Source: DAOQVR01 sp035341665
GTDB taxonomy: Bacteria > Chloroflexota > Anaerolineae > JAAYZQ01
Assembly (NCBI GenBank): GCA_035341665.1
Contig: DAOQVR010000008.1
Location: forward strand, 1-64,000
DNA length: 64,000 nt
Direction of reading: 5' to 3'
Shown: piece by piece, positions 56,572-64,000 of the stretch
How positions within the stretch are numbered: the stretch's first letter is position 1
Layout of the letters: each line of letters starts with the position of its first letter
Notes under the pieces: generated by a model
Databases searched by the model: none
What the model saw: only the letters and a program-made list of their open reading frames with translations
Told to the model about the DNA's origin: nothing
Made by a program: the position numbers and the translations under genes

Positions 56572-57486
56572 TTGGCGAGCACAAGAGAGATCCGGCGGAG
56601 GATCCGCAGCGTCAAGAATATCGCTCAAGTGACGCGCGCCATGCAGATGGTGGCAGCAGCGCGCATGCGGCGCGCCCAGGAACAGGTACTGGCCACCCGC
56701 CCCTACGCACAAAAGGCCTGGGAGATCCTGGTTCACTTGGCAAACCAGCGCGGCCTGGGGACCGGAGAGTCACCCCATCCTCTACTGACTGTGCGCCCAA
56801 TCGCCAAGGTCGGTGTGGTGGTCATCTCGTCAGATCGCGGCCTATGCGGAAGCTACAACCACAATATCGTCCAGCAGGCGCTGCGCTTCTCACGTGAACT
56901 GCCGCACCCTGTAGAGCTGATCACGGTCGGCAAGCGTGGCCGGGATGCCCTCTGGCGGCTGGGGCAGACAATAGCTGCCGAGTTCTCGGATCTGCCTCCC
57001 CAGCCGAGGGTGATGGACATAGCACCCCTCGCGCACCTGGCCGTTCACGGCTTCCGCTCCGGCGACTACGACGTCATCTACCTTGCGCATACGGACTTTG
57101 TCAACACGCTCGTCCAGCGGCCTACGGTTTGGCAGCTCTTGCCTATCCGCCCGCTGCAGATCTCGGAGTCGGCCATCACCGAGCATCGCGGAGTGGCGAC
57201 AGCCACAATGGTCGGCGAGTACATCTATGAACCGGACCCGCGCACAGTGCTCGACTCCGTGCTGCCGCGATTCACGGAGTTGCAGGTCTACCAAGCTGTG
57301 CTGGAATCCCTGGCCAGCGAGCATTCCGCACGCATGGTCGCCATGCGCAGCGCGACCGAGAACGCGCGTGAGCTGATCGACGTTCTGACACTGAATTTCA
57401 ACCGCGCACGCCAAGAGGCTATCACGCGCGAAATGCTGGACATCGTCGGAGGGGCACAGGCCCTGAGCCAATCCAGGGCTGCGTAG
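56572..57486 (+). CDS. atpG: ATP synthase F1 subunit gamma
   Basis: The 304-residue central shaft protein has the N-terminal helix STREIRRRIRSVKNIAQVTR, the DRGLCGSYN motif, and the C-terminal helix SATENARELIDVLTLNFNRA-RQEAIT followed by EMLDIVGGAQAL. The TTG start at 56572 follows TTAGGAG by 7 bases. A 111-base gap then separates it from a RAM-domain gene instead of atpD. Confidence 0.96.
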   Translation: MASTREIRRRIRSVKNIAQVTRAMQMVAAARMRRAQEQVLATRPYAQKAWEILVHLANQRGLGTGESPHPLLTVRPIAKVGVVVISSDRGLCGSYNHNIVQQALRFSRELPHPVELITVGKRGRDALWRLGQTIAAEFSDLPPQPRVMDIAPLAHLAVHGFRSGDYDVIYLAHTDFVNTLVQRPTVWQLLPIRPLQISESAITEHRGVATATMVGEYIYEPDPRTVLDSVLPRFTELQVYQAVLESLASEHSARMVAMRSATENARELIDVLTLNFNRARQEAITREMLDIVGGAQALSQSRAA

Positions 57487-57489
57487 TGA

Positions 57490-57530
57490 CGTCCTCTCCC
57501 GTGAGGGAGAGGGCTGGGGTGAGGGGTGCT
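57490..57530. repeat. REP-like hairpin after atpG
   Basis: CCTCTCCC, GTGA and GGGAGAGG form an 8-pair stem, followed by GCTGGGGTGAGGGG. This arrangement (CTCTCCC/GGGAGAG then GGGGTGAGGG) is a commonly dispersed palindrome in GC-rich genomes. A related element is at 49858-49900. Here it separates atpA-atpG from the RAM gene and atpD and may modulate their relative expression. Confidence 0.55.
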
Positions 57531-57597
57531 TGCTGCCCACGTCCCCAGTTGCTCGGAGACGGGTTCGGTACCCGCTCCCACGGAAGGGAATAACACA

Positions 57598-57846
57598 ATG
57601 GCTGCCAAAGCATATCTACTGCTGAGAACTGCACCCGGCTTGACAAGGAGCATTTTCGCGTCCCTGCGCATGAGTCCAGGCGTACTGGCAGTCGAGATGA
57701 TTACCGGACCCTATGACCTGATTGTCTCGATCGAGGGTGCGAACACGAACGACATCTTGAAGACAATCATGAACGACATCCGCCCGTCTGCTGGCGTCCG
57801 CGACACACTCACTTGTCTCGTGCTGCCTGCCGAGGGTACCGACTAG
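57598..57846 (+). CDS. Stand-alone Lrp/AsnC ligand-binding (RAM) domain protein
   Basis: The 82-residue ferredoxin-like alpha/beta domain (KAYLLLRTAPGLTRSIFASL, VLAVEMITGPYDLIVSIEG, ending DTLTCLVLP) corresponds to the effector-binding RAM half of Lrp-family regulators, without any DNA-binding domain. Stand-alone RAM proteins can bind small molecules or assist Lrp relatives. The ATG at 57598 follows GGAAGGGAATAACACA. It lies between atpG and atpD (12 bases before the latter), so it is transcribed with ATP synthase; a regulatory link is conceivable but unproven. Confidence 0.86.
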   Translation: MAAKAYLLLRTAPGLTRSIFASLRMSPGVLAVEMITGPYDLIVSIEGANTNDILKTIMNDIRPSAGVRDTLTCLVLPAEGTD

Positions 57847-57858
57847 CTAGGAGGCTTG

Positions 57859-59259
57859 ATGGCGAAAGGTAGTAGGGGCCGCATCGTCCAGATCATGGGC
57901 CCGGTGGTGGACATCGAGTTCCCCTCGGGCCAGTTGCCCGAGATATATGACGCCGTCGAGATACCTCGCGACGGCACCAAGCTTGTCGTCGAGGTTGAGC
58001 AACACCTCGGAAACAACTGGATCAGGGCGGTAGCCATGGACTCCACCGATGGGTTACGCCGCGGTATGGAGGCAGTGGCTACCGGCGGTCCTATCGAGGT
58101 TCCGGTGGGACCTGCGACGCTCGGTCGCATCTTCAACGTCACTGGAGATGCGATCGACAACGCTGGACCCGTGGTGGCGCAGGCCCACTATCCGATTCAC
58201 CGTCCGGCGCCCACGTTCGAAGAGCAGGTCACGCGCCCCGAGTTCTTGGAGACCGGCATAAAGGTCATTGACCTAATCGCTCCCTTCACCCGCGGAGGGA
58301 AGACTGGCGTCTTTGGCGGCGCGGGCGTCGGCAAGACCATCATCATCCAGGAGCTTATCCGCACCTTTGCCACGGTCCACAAAGGCTACTCCGTTTTTGC
58401 CGGTGTCGGCGAGCGGTCGCGCGAGGGAAACGACCTCTGGAAGGAAATGCGCGAGTCGGGCGTGATTGGCAGCGTGGCCATGGTGTTCGGTCAGATGAAC
58501 GAGCCACCCGGCGTCCGCCTTCGTGTTGGCCTTACCGGCCTTACAATGGCCGAGTACTTCCGCGACGAAGGTCGAGACGTCCTGCTCTTCATCGACAACA
58601 TCTTCCGCTTTGTGATGTCGGGCTCCGAAGTGTCTGCATTGCTCGGCCGAATGCCCAGCGCAGTGGGATACCAGCCGACCCTCGGCACCGAAATGGGCGA
58701 ACTACAAGAGAGGATCGTCTCCACGCGAAAAGGATCGATTACGTCAATGCAGGCGGTCTACGTGCCAGCTGACGACTATACCGATCCGGCCCCCGTCGCC
58801 ACGTTCGCTCACTTGGACGCCACGATCGCGCTCGAAAGATCCATCGCCGAGCAGTCGATCTACCCGGCCGTAGACCCGCTCGCTTCGACCTCACGCATCC
58901 TGGACCCGTTTGTCGTCGGAGACGAGCACTACAACACAGCTCGCGAGGTCCAGCGCGTCCTGCAGCGCTACAAGGATCTCCAGGACATCATTGCGATTCT
59001 CGGCATAGACGAGCTCTCAGAGGAGGACAAGCAGGTCGTTGCACGCGCCCGCAGGATCCAGAAGTTCCTGAGCCAGCCGATGTTCGTGGCAGAAGTCTTC
59101 ACGGGACGGGAGGGCCGCTACGTTTCCGTGCAGGACACGGTGCGCGGGTTCCGCGAGATCCTCGATGGCAAACACGACGACTTGCCGGAGCAGGCGTTCT
59201 ACATGGTGGGCGGCATCGAGGAGGCCGTGCAGGCCGGCGAGCAGCTACGGAGCTCATAG
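57859..59259 (+). CDS. atpD: ATP synthase F1 subunit beta
   Basis: The 466-residue catalytic subunit has P-loop GGAGVGKTIIIQ (from residue 153), catalytic Glu in GERSREGNDLW, Walker B VLLFIDNIFRF and the signature region PAVDPLASTSR. The ATG at 57859 has AGGAGG four bases upstream; a TTG at 57856 would be too close to it. Confidence 0.97.
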   Translation: MAKGSRGRIVQIMGPVVDIEFPSGQLPEIYDAVEIPRDGTKLVVEVEQHLGNNWIRAVAMDSTDGLRRGMEAVATGGPIEVPVGPATLGRIFNVTGDAIDNAGPVVAQAHYPIHRPAPTFEEQVTRPEFLETGIKVIDLIAPFTRGGKTGVFGGAGVGKTIIIQELIRTFATVHKGYSVFAGVGERSREGNDLWKEMRESGVIGSVAMVFGQMNEPPGVRLRVGLTGLTMAEYFRDEGRDVLLFIDNIFRFVMSGSEVSALLGRMPSAVGYQPTLGTEMGELQERIVSTRKGSITSMQAVYVPADDYTDPAPVATFAHLDATIALERSIAEQSIYPAVDPLASTSRILDPFVVGDEHYNTAREVQRVLQRYKDLQDIIAILGIDELSEEDKQVVARARRIQKFLSQPMFVAEVFTGREGRYVSVQDTVRGFREILDGKHDDLPEQAFYMVGGIEEAVQAGEQLRSS

Positions 59260-59264
59260 CCACT

Positions 59265-59717
59265 ATGCAACACATCCACTGCGAGGTGATAACCGCAGAG
59301 CGTGCTGTCTTCAGCGGAGATGTATCGATGGTCATTGCCCCTGGAATCGAGGGGCAACTTGGCATCCTGCCAGACCACGCCCCACTCATCACCGCGCTCA
59401 CGTACGGTGAGCTGGTGCTTCACCGTCCGGGCGAAGGGGATGAATACATCGCGATTGGCGGCGGATTCATGGAGGTCGGGGCTGACCATGTGATCATCCT
59501 GGCGGATACGGCCGAGAGAGCGGAGGAGATCGACGAAGCGAGGGCAGAGGCGGCACGGAACCGCGCTCAAGAGCTCATGGCGCGGCAGATGCACGAGGTC
59601 GAGGATGTCGCGCGTGCCGAGGCCGCCCTTCGTCGATCTGCAATACGGCTCAAGGTTGCCAGGAGAAGAGGCAGACGCTCCCAGGTGCCCGGCTCAGGCG
59701 AGACTCCTAGACCGTAG
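59265..59717 (+). CDS. atpC: ATP synthase F1 subunit epsilon
   Basis: The 150-residue protein has the N-terminal beta sandwich (HCEVITAERAVFSGDVSMVI, GIEGQLGILPDHAPLITAL) and a C-terminal helical hairpin (RAEEIDEARAEAARNRAQEL). It extends somewhat beyond the usual 130-140 residues with a basic tail (KVARRRGRRSQVPG). It starts 5 bases after atpD. Confidence 0.95.
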   Translation: MQHIHCEVITAERAVFSGDVSMVIAPGIEGQLGILPDHAPLITALTYGELVLHRPGEGDEYIAIGGGFMEVGADHVIILADTAERAEEIDEARAEAARNRAQELMARQMHEVEDVARAEAALRRSAIRLKVARRRGRRSQVPGSGETPRP

Positions 59718-59735
59718 GCCCGCAACGGAGAGCAG

Positions 59736-60740
59736 ATGTTATCCAAAGAGATTGGTGTGGACCTGGGGACAGTCAACGTCCTCGTGTGGGTGAAGGGCCG
59801 GGGGATCGTGCTCCAGGAACCCTCGGTTGTGGCAATCGCAGTAAACGACAACAAGATCGTGGAAGTGGGCAGCAAGGCACGTGACATGCTCGGACGAACG
59901 CCTGAGACGATCGAAGTGGCTCGCCCACTGCGCGATGGTGTGATTGCCGACTACGTGGTGACTGAGGCTATGCTGCGGTACTTTATCGCGAAGGTATCGG
60001 GTCGCCTTCGGCTGTTCAAGCCTACTATCGCAATCAGCGTTCCTGTCGGTGTCACCAGCGTTGAGAGCCGGGCTGTCCACGACGCCGCGATCCAGGCCGG
60101 CGGACGCGAAGCGTACCTTATCCCTGAGCCGCTGGCGGCTGCCCTCGGCGCAGGGATGCCGGTGAACACGCCCACCGGCAACCTCGTAGCCGACGTCGGC
60201 GGTGGTACCAGCGAGGCAGCCGTCATCTCCATGAACGGCATCGTCGAGTTCGCATCGGCTCGAGTGGGCGGCAATCGGATTGACGAGACCATTATCAACT
60301 ACATCCGGCGCAAGTACAACCTCGTGATCGGAGACCAGACCGCTGAGCAGTTAAAAATCAGTATCGGCAGCGCCCTTCCACTCGAGGAAGAGCTCAGGAT
60401 GGAGGTTCGCGGCCGGGACCAGGTGTCGGGATTGCCCAAGACTATCCAGATCGTCTCGGGCGAGGTGACCGAGGCCATCGCCGAGCCGCTTGGCACCATC
60501 GTCGGCGTGGTCAAGTCCGTGCTCGAAAAGACCCCACCCGAGCTCGCCTCTGACGTCATCGACAGAGGGATCGTGATGACCGGGGGTGGCGCACTTCTAC
60601 GCAATATGGACCGACTCCTCACAAAGGAGACAGGGGTACCCTGTTACGTCGCCGAGAACCCCATCGCTTGCGTTGCGCTGGGCGCTGGGCTAGCCCTCGA
60701 GAACTATGACGTGATCAGGCGCAGCCTGCCGAGCTACTAG
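59736..60740 (+). CDS. mreB: Rod shape-determining actin-like protein MreB/Mbl
   Basis: The 334-residue bacterial actin organises lateral cell-wall synthesis. It has the phosphate-1 motif GVDLGTVNVLVW, phosphate-2 NLVADVGGGTSEAAVISM, the connecting EPLAAALGAGMPV, and the adenosine motif VMTGGGALLRNMDRLL. The start is 18 bases after atpC and follows CGGAGAG. It is therefore probably co-transcribed with ATP synthase and ends in a terminator at 60761. mreC/mreD are not adjacent. Confidence 0.93.
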   Translation: MLSKEIGVDLGTVNVLVWVKGRGIVLQEPSVVAIAVNDNKIVEVGSKARDMLGRTPETIEVARPLRDGVIADYVVTEAMLRYFIAKVSGRLRLFKPTIAISVPVGVTSVESRAVHDAAIQAGGREAYLIPEPLAAALGAGMPVNTPTGNLVADVGGGTSEAAVISMNGIVEFASARVGGNRIDETIINYIRRKYNLVIGDQTAEQLKISIGSALPLEEELRMEVRGRDQVSGLPKTIQIVSGEVTEAIAEPLGTIVGVVKSVLEKTPPELASDVIDRGIVMTGGGALLRNMDRLLTKETGVPCYVAENPIACVALGAGLALENYDVIRRSLPSY

Positions 60741-60760
60741 CGTCGCCGCGTGACTTTTCC

Positions 60761-60800
60761 GAGAGATCACCTCGGCTGCGGCCATGGTGGTCTCTTTCTA
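60761..60800 (+). terminator. Rho-independent terminator of the atp-mreB operon
   Basis: AGAGATCACC and GGTGGTCTCT (one G-T pair) form a 10-pair stem with a 14-base loop, followed by TTTCTATT. It lies 20 bases after mreB and also overlaps the 3' end of convergent rex. Confidence 0.75.
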
Positions 60801-61421
60801 TTCCAGGTAGTAAGTCATGCGCTGCAAGTGCACCACCGGATCAATGTGCTGGATGGATACGCCGGGCGGCACGGCGATCGATATTGGGGCATAGTTCAGT
60901 ATCGCGCGGATCCCAGCGGCGACCAAGTCATTCACGACAGCCTGTGCCTCGTCGGCAGGCACCGCGACGATCGCGACGCGGATGGACAGGGCTGCGACCT
61001 GTGCTAGCAGATGTTCCATGCCGAGCACCTCGAGGTCGGCAAATCGTCGACCGATCTTGGCCGGGTCCTTGTCGAAGACACACTTGACACGGAAGCCGCG
61101 CGCTCGAAAACCCGCATACTGTGAGATCGCGCTGCCGAGGTCCCCGGCACCCACAAGGGCCATCCCCCATTCCCGGTCCACCTTGAGGATGCGACTTAGC
61201 TCCGTCGTCAGGCGAGATACGTCATAGCCGCGCCCCTGCCGGCCGAACTCGCCGAAGTGCGATAGATCCTTTCGGATCTGGGCGGATCCAATGGCCAGCC
61301 GGCGTGCGAGATCCGCCGAGGAGATGGTTATGCACGCCTCCTCCTGGAAGCGGCGCAGGGCCCTCAAGTAGATAGGAAGCCGCCCCACCACAATATCTGG
61401 AACAGGCTTGTTAGTGACCAT
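60798..61421 (-). CDS. rex: Redox-sensing transcriptional repressor Rex
   Basis: Rex represses respiratory and fermentation genes at low NADH/NAD ratios. The 207-residue protein has a winged helix (PIYLRALRRFQEE, ITISSADLARRLAIGSAQIRKDLSHFG, with the characteristic GEFGRQGRGYDV) and a Rossmann domain (ALVGAGDLGSAISQY). A C-terminal domain-swapped helix (VVHLQRMTYYLE) completes it. The ATG at 61421 has GGAGG 7 bases upstream. Its placement beside the atp operon suits a redox regulator, though no Rex box was identified upstream of it. Confidence 0.95.
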   Translation of the reverse strand: MVTNKPVPDIVVGRLPIYLRALRRFQEEACITISSADLARRLAIGSAQIRKDLSHFGEFGRQGRGYDVSRLTTELSRILKVDREWGMALVGAGDLGSAISQYAGFRARGFRVKCVFDKDPAKIGRRFADLEVLGMEHLLAQVAALSIRVAIVAVPADEAQAVVNDLVAAGIRAILNYAPISIAVPPGVSIQHIDPVVHLQRMTYYLE

Positions 61422-61483
61422 GAGCGGGCCTCCTTCACCCATTGTGGCGTCCACCGTTGCGCGGGACGCGATGCATGCCGGAC

Positions 61484-64000
61484 CTAGTCCATAGCCCTCT
61501 TCTGGAGCTCGTACAGCTTGCTAATCGCCACAAGCGGTGTCATTGCATTCACATCAAGCCTGCGGAGCTCGCTGCGCAGGGGATCCTCCATGGAGAACAA
61601 GGGTAGCTGTCGCGCCTCGGCCACGCGCGTCACAACGCCCGGTGCCCGCGCCTCCTTCTCCAGGCCGAGGAGGATTTCCTCAGCGCGATGGAGAACCGCC
61701 CGGGGCAGCCCGGCAAGTTGTGCCACGTGGATGCCATAGCTGCGGTCTGCACCTCCCTGGACGATGCGCCTGAGAAAGACTACCTTGTCCCGCTCCTCCG
61801 CCACGGCTACGTTGTAGTTGCGCACATGAGGCAGCAAGCTGGCAAGCTGTGTCAGCTCATGATAGTGGGTGGCAAACAAGGTCTTGCACCGCAGCCGGGG
61901 ATGGTTGTGAATGTGCTCGACCACCGCCCACGCGATCGAGATCCCGTCGTACGTGCTCGTTCCCCGACCCACTTCGTCCAGAATCAGTAGGCTCCGCGGT
62001 GTGGCGTGGTTCAGTAGATTGGCCGTCTCGACCATTTCCACCATGAAGGTCGACTGACCTGCACTTATCTCATCCTGTGCGCCTATTCGGGTGAAGATAC
62101 GATCGACCAGACCGATTCTAGCCTCGTCGGCGGGAACAAACGAGCCCATCTGGGCCATGAGGACGATCAGAGCCACCTGGCGCAGGTAGGTGCTCTTGCC
62201 ACTCATGTTGGGGCCGGTAATCACCAAGATGCACTCGTCTTCCCATAGGTGAACGTCGTTTGGCACGAATGGCTCGTCACGCTGGGTCATCTCAACCACG
62301 GGATGTCGTCCCCCCGTGATCCGGATCTCGCTCTCGAGCGACAACGAGGGACGCACATAGCGGTGCATCTGTGCGACTTCAGCTAGGGATGCCGTTGAGT
62401 CTATCTCGGCCAACAGAGAGGCGGCAGCGAACAGCCGCGCGGAGGCAGCCGCGATCTGCTGAAGCACCTGCGTGTAAATCCGCCGCTCAATCTCCTGGAT
62501 ATGCTCCTGAGCGTTGAGGATCAGAGATTCGTACTCCTTGAGCTCCGGAGTGATGTAGCGCTCTGCATTGACGAGTGTCTGCTTGCGGATGTACTCAGGC
62601 GGCACGCGAGCGGCGTTCGCCGTGGTAACCTCCAGATAGTAGCCAAAGACCTTATTGTAGCCGACCTTGAGGTTCTTGATCCCTGTCCTGGTGCGCTCCA
62701 ATTGCTCCAGGTTGGCCACCCACTCCCGCGCGTCACGCGAGGCGGCCGCCACGTTGTCGAGCTCCGCCGAAAAGCCAGGTCGGATTGTCCCACCGCCGCT
62801 GAGGGTCGCGGGTGGATCGTCACCGATTGCCTCGCCAATCAACCGTGTGATATCGTCGAAGCAGTCGAAGGAAGCGAACGATGCAAGAGCAAGGTTATCG
62901 GTCGACAAGAGCAGTTCGCGGACCTTGGGTATTGCCTCGAGGCTGCGTCGCACACCCAGCAGCTCGCGGGGTTGCGCGCGGTGCTGGACGACGCGGCTGG
63001 TCAGCCGCTCAAGGTCAGAGATCTCTCTTAGCAGCGTCCGCAGCCGGGTGCGCGTCGCCGGGCCGTCCGCCAAGGCCGCCACCCTCTCCTGGCGCGCTAT
63101 CAAGTGCTCGAGGTTGAGCAGTGGCTGGTGAGTCCACCGACGCAGGAGTCGACCGCCCATACTCGTCACTGTGCGATCGAGAACGCCGAGCAGCGATCCG
63201 TCCACAGTGCCGCGTCGCAGAGTCTCGGTGAGTTCCAGGTTGCGGCGCGTCGACTCATCAAGAGCCATGAACTGCTCCGTCGAGTAGGCAAACACCCTCG
63301 ACAGCTGCCCTAGGTGCGCTCGCTGCGTCTCGGTCAGGTACCGGATCAACCCGCCTGCGGCTCGAACGGCCACCGGCAAGCCAGTGAGACCGAAGCCATC
63401 CAAGCTCAGCACTTCTAGGTGCTCCTGCAGCGCCTGCCGCGCAGTCTCAAGCTCGAAGGCCCAGCGCCCGAAGGGCGTCACAGCCGGACCACCAGGCTGC
63501 ACGGAAGATGAATCGCTGTCAAGCTCCTCATCACCACACGTCACAATCTCCGCCGGGCGCAGCCGGGCTATCTCTGCACGCAACTGGTCCAGGGCGTCCT
63601 CACCGGTCCACTGTGTCGCCGCCAGCTCCGCCGTGGTTATGTCTGCATAGGCCAGTCCAGCTTGGCCCCCTTCCACGACCACGGCCGCTATGTAGTTGTT
63701 CCGTCGCTCGTCGAGAAGCGATGGCTCCACCACGGTACCGGGCGTGACGATCCGCACCACGTCACGATCGACCAGGCCTTGGCCTATTTCGCCGACTTGC
63801 TCGACGATGGCAACTCGGTGGCCAGCCTGGAGCAGCTTGGCGATGTAGCCCTCAGCGGCATGGTACGGAACACCGGCGAGCGGCACACGCTCGTCCTGGC
63901 CGACCGGGCGGGAGGTTAGCACGATGTCGCACACACGAGATACTATGCGGGCATCGTTGTCGAACGTTTCGTAGAAGTCACCAAGGCGAAAGAAGACAAT
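61484..64000 (-). CDS. mutS: DNA mismatch repair protein MutS (N-terminus beyond window)
   Basis: The visible 838 residues run in frame through the right edge. The outermost readable residues IVFFRLGDFYETFDNDAR are the mismatch-recognition (Phe-x-Glu) region, so perhaps 15-30 residues are missing. Downstream follow the connector, core and clamp regions and the ABC-type ATPase: Walker A ITGPNMSGKSTYLRQ, signature-like SAGQSTFMVEMVETAN and Walker B LLILDEVGRGTSTYDG. It ends with the typical GIHVAQLAGLPRAVLHRAEEI helix. The stop is 62 bases before rex, on the same strand. Confidence 0.97.
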   Translation of the reverse strand: MVFFRLGDFYETFDNDARIVSRVCDIVLTSRPVGQDERVPLAGVPYHAAEGYIAKLLQAGHRVAIVEQVGEIGQGLVDRDVVRIVTPGTVVEPSLLDERRNNYIAAVVVEGGQAGLAYADITTAELAATQWTGEDALDQLRAEIARLRPAEIVTCGDEELDSDSSSVQPGGPAVTPFGRWAFELETARQALQEHLEVLSLDGFGLTGLPVAVRAAGGLIRYLTETQRAHLGQLSRVFAYSTEQFMALDESTRRNLELTETLRRGTVDGSLLGVLDRTVTSMGGRLLRRWTHQPLLNLEHLIARQERVAALADGPATRTRLRTLLREISDLERLTSRVVQHRAQPRELLGVRRSLEAIPKVRELLLSTDNLALASFASFDCFDDITRLIGEAIGDDPPATLSGGGTIRPGFSAELDNVAAASRDAREWVANLEQLERTRTGIKNLKVGYNKVFGYYLEVTTANAARVPPEYIRKQTLVNAERYITPELKEYESLILNAQEHIQEIERRIYTQVLQQIAAASARLFAAASLLAEIDSTASLAEVAQMHRYVRPSLSLESEIRITGGRHPVVEMTQRDEPFVPNDVHLWEDECILVITGPNMSGKSTYLRQVALIVLMAQMGSFVPADEARIGLVDRIFTRIGAQDEISAGQSTFMVEMVETANLLNHATPRSLLILDEVGRGTSTYDGISIAWAVVEHIHNHPRLRCKTLFATHYHELTQLASLLPHVRNYNVAVAEERDKVVFLRRIVQGGADRSYGIHVAQLAGLPRAVLHRAEEILLGLEKEARAPGVVTRVAEARQLPLFSMEDPLRSELRRLDVNAMTPLVAISKLYELQKRAMD

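Noticed and set aside
1..64000. CRISPR array, rRNA genes, prophage, toxin-antitoxin or restriction system
   Set aside because: No regularly spaced repeats, rRNA sequence, phage structural genes or such pairs were seen.

Overview
The window looks like a contiguous piece of a GC-rich bacterial chromosome, most likely from an uncultured member of the Chloroflexota (Anaerolineae-like). This is inferred from Pro/Thr-rich lipoprotein linkers, a cellobiose phosphorylase with an oligopeptide-type sugar transporter, a Cys-type CcmE, and an ATP synthase operon followed by mreB and rex. Nothing here fixes the taxonomy. No rRNA, CRISPR array or complete mobile element is visible.

Layout. 1-10.9 kb (minus strand): a system I cytochrome c maturation cluster, ccmE-ccmF-zinc ribbon-surface protein-ccmA-ccmB-ccmC-ccmD-ccdA, with many start/stop overlaps, then a DUF2085 membrane protein and tex. 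Tex is cut in its C-terminal S1 domain beside a sequence resembling an IS end. 10.9-16 kb (minus): csoR-copper chaperone-copA, with a strong promoter and a large CsoR-like palindrome. Only 28 bp after copA lies the most unusual gene of the window, a lipoprotein of three tandem DsbA-like domains. Its first two CxxC motifs are written TGA-Pro-Tyr-Cys and TGA-Pro-Ala-Cys, each TGA followed by a SECIS-like hairpin with its loop at the same offset. It is read here as a two-selenocysteine selenoprotein, and ccmG and ccmH are absent from the adjacent ccm cluster.

16-24 kb: a hydantoinase-family amidohydrolase, a pseudo-receiver protein, a LuxR-type response regulator, an FMN-reductase-like flavoprotein with a solo 2-hydroxyacyl-CoA dehydratase subunit, a UbiB-family kinase, FtsB and tRNA-Leu(CAG). 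24-31 kb (minus): a family 5 solute-binding protein, SecG, and a glycerol-type cluster (AGPS-like FAD oxidase, GlpD-like dehydrogenase, FGGY kinase) whose kinase has lost its middle and is frameshifted. 31-41 kb: a sensor kinase, a beta-propeller/CapA fusion lipoprotein, a lipoprotein glutamine-amidotransferase-like protein lacking the catalytic His and Glu, a methyltransferase, hpt, a SIMPL protein, a tandem HAD fusion, an unknown protein and an RlmI-like methyltransferase.

41-51 kb (minus): a cello-oligosaccharide operon (LacI regulator, binding protein, two permeases, two ATPases, GH94 cellobiose phosphorylase). Two CelR-like operators lie at the regulator's own promoter. 51-64 kb: an M42 peptidase, then atpI-B-E-F-H-A-G-(RAM-domain protein)-D-C and mreB under a strong extended -10 promoter, and convergent rex and mutS. 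mutS runs off the right edge.

Recurring themes are a TGCTATACT extended -10 element, sometimes so close to the start codon that leaderless mRNAs are likely, and translational coupling by 4-base overlaps.
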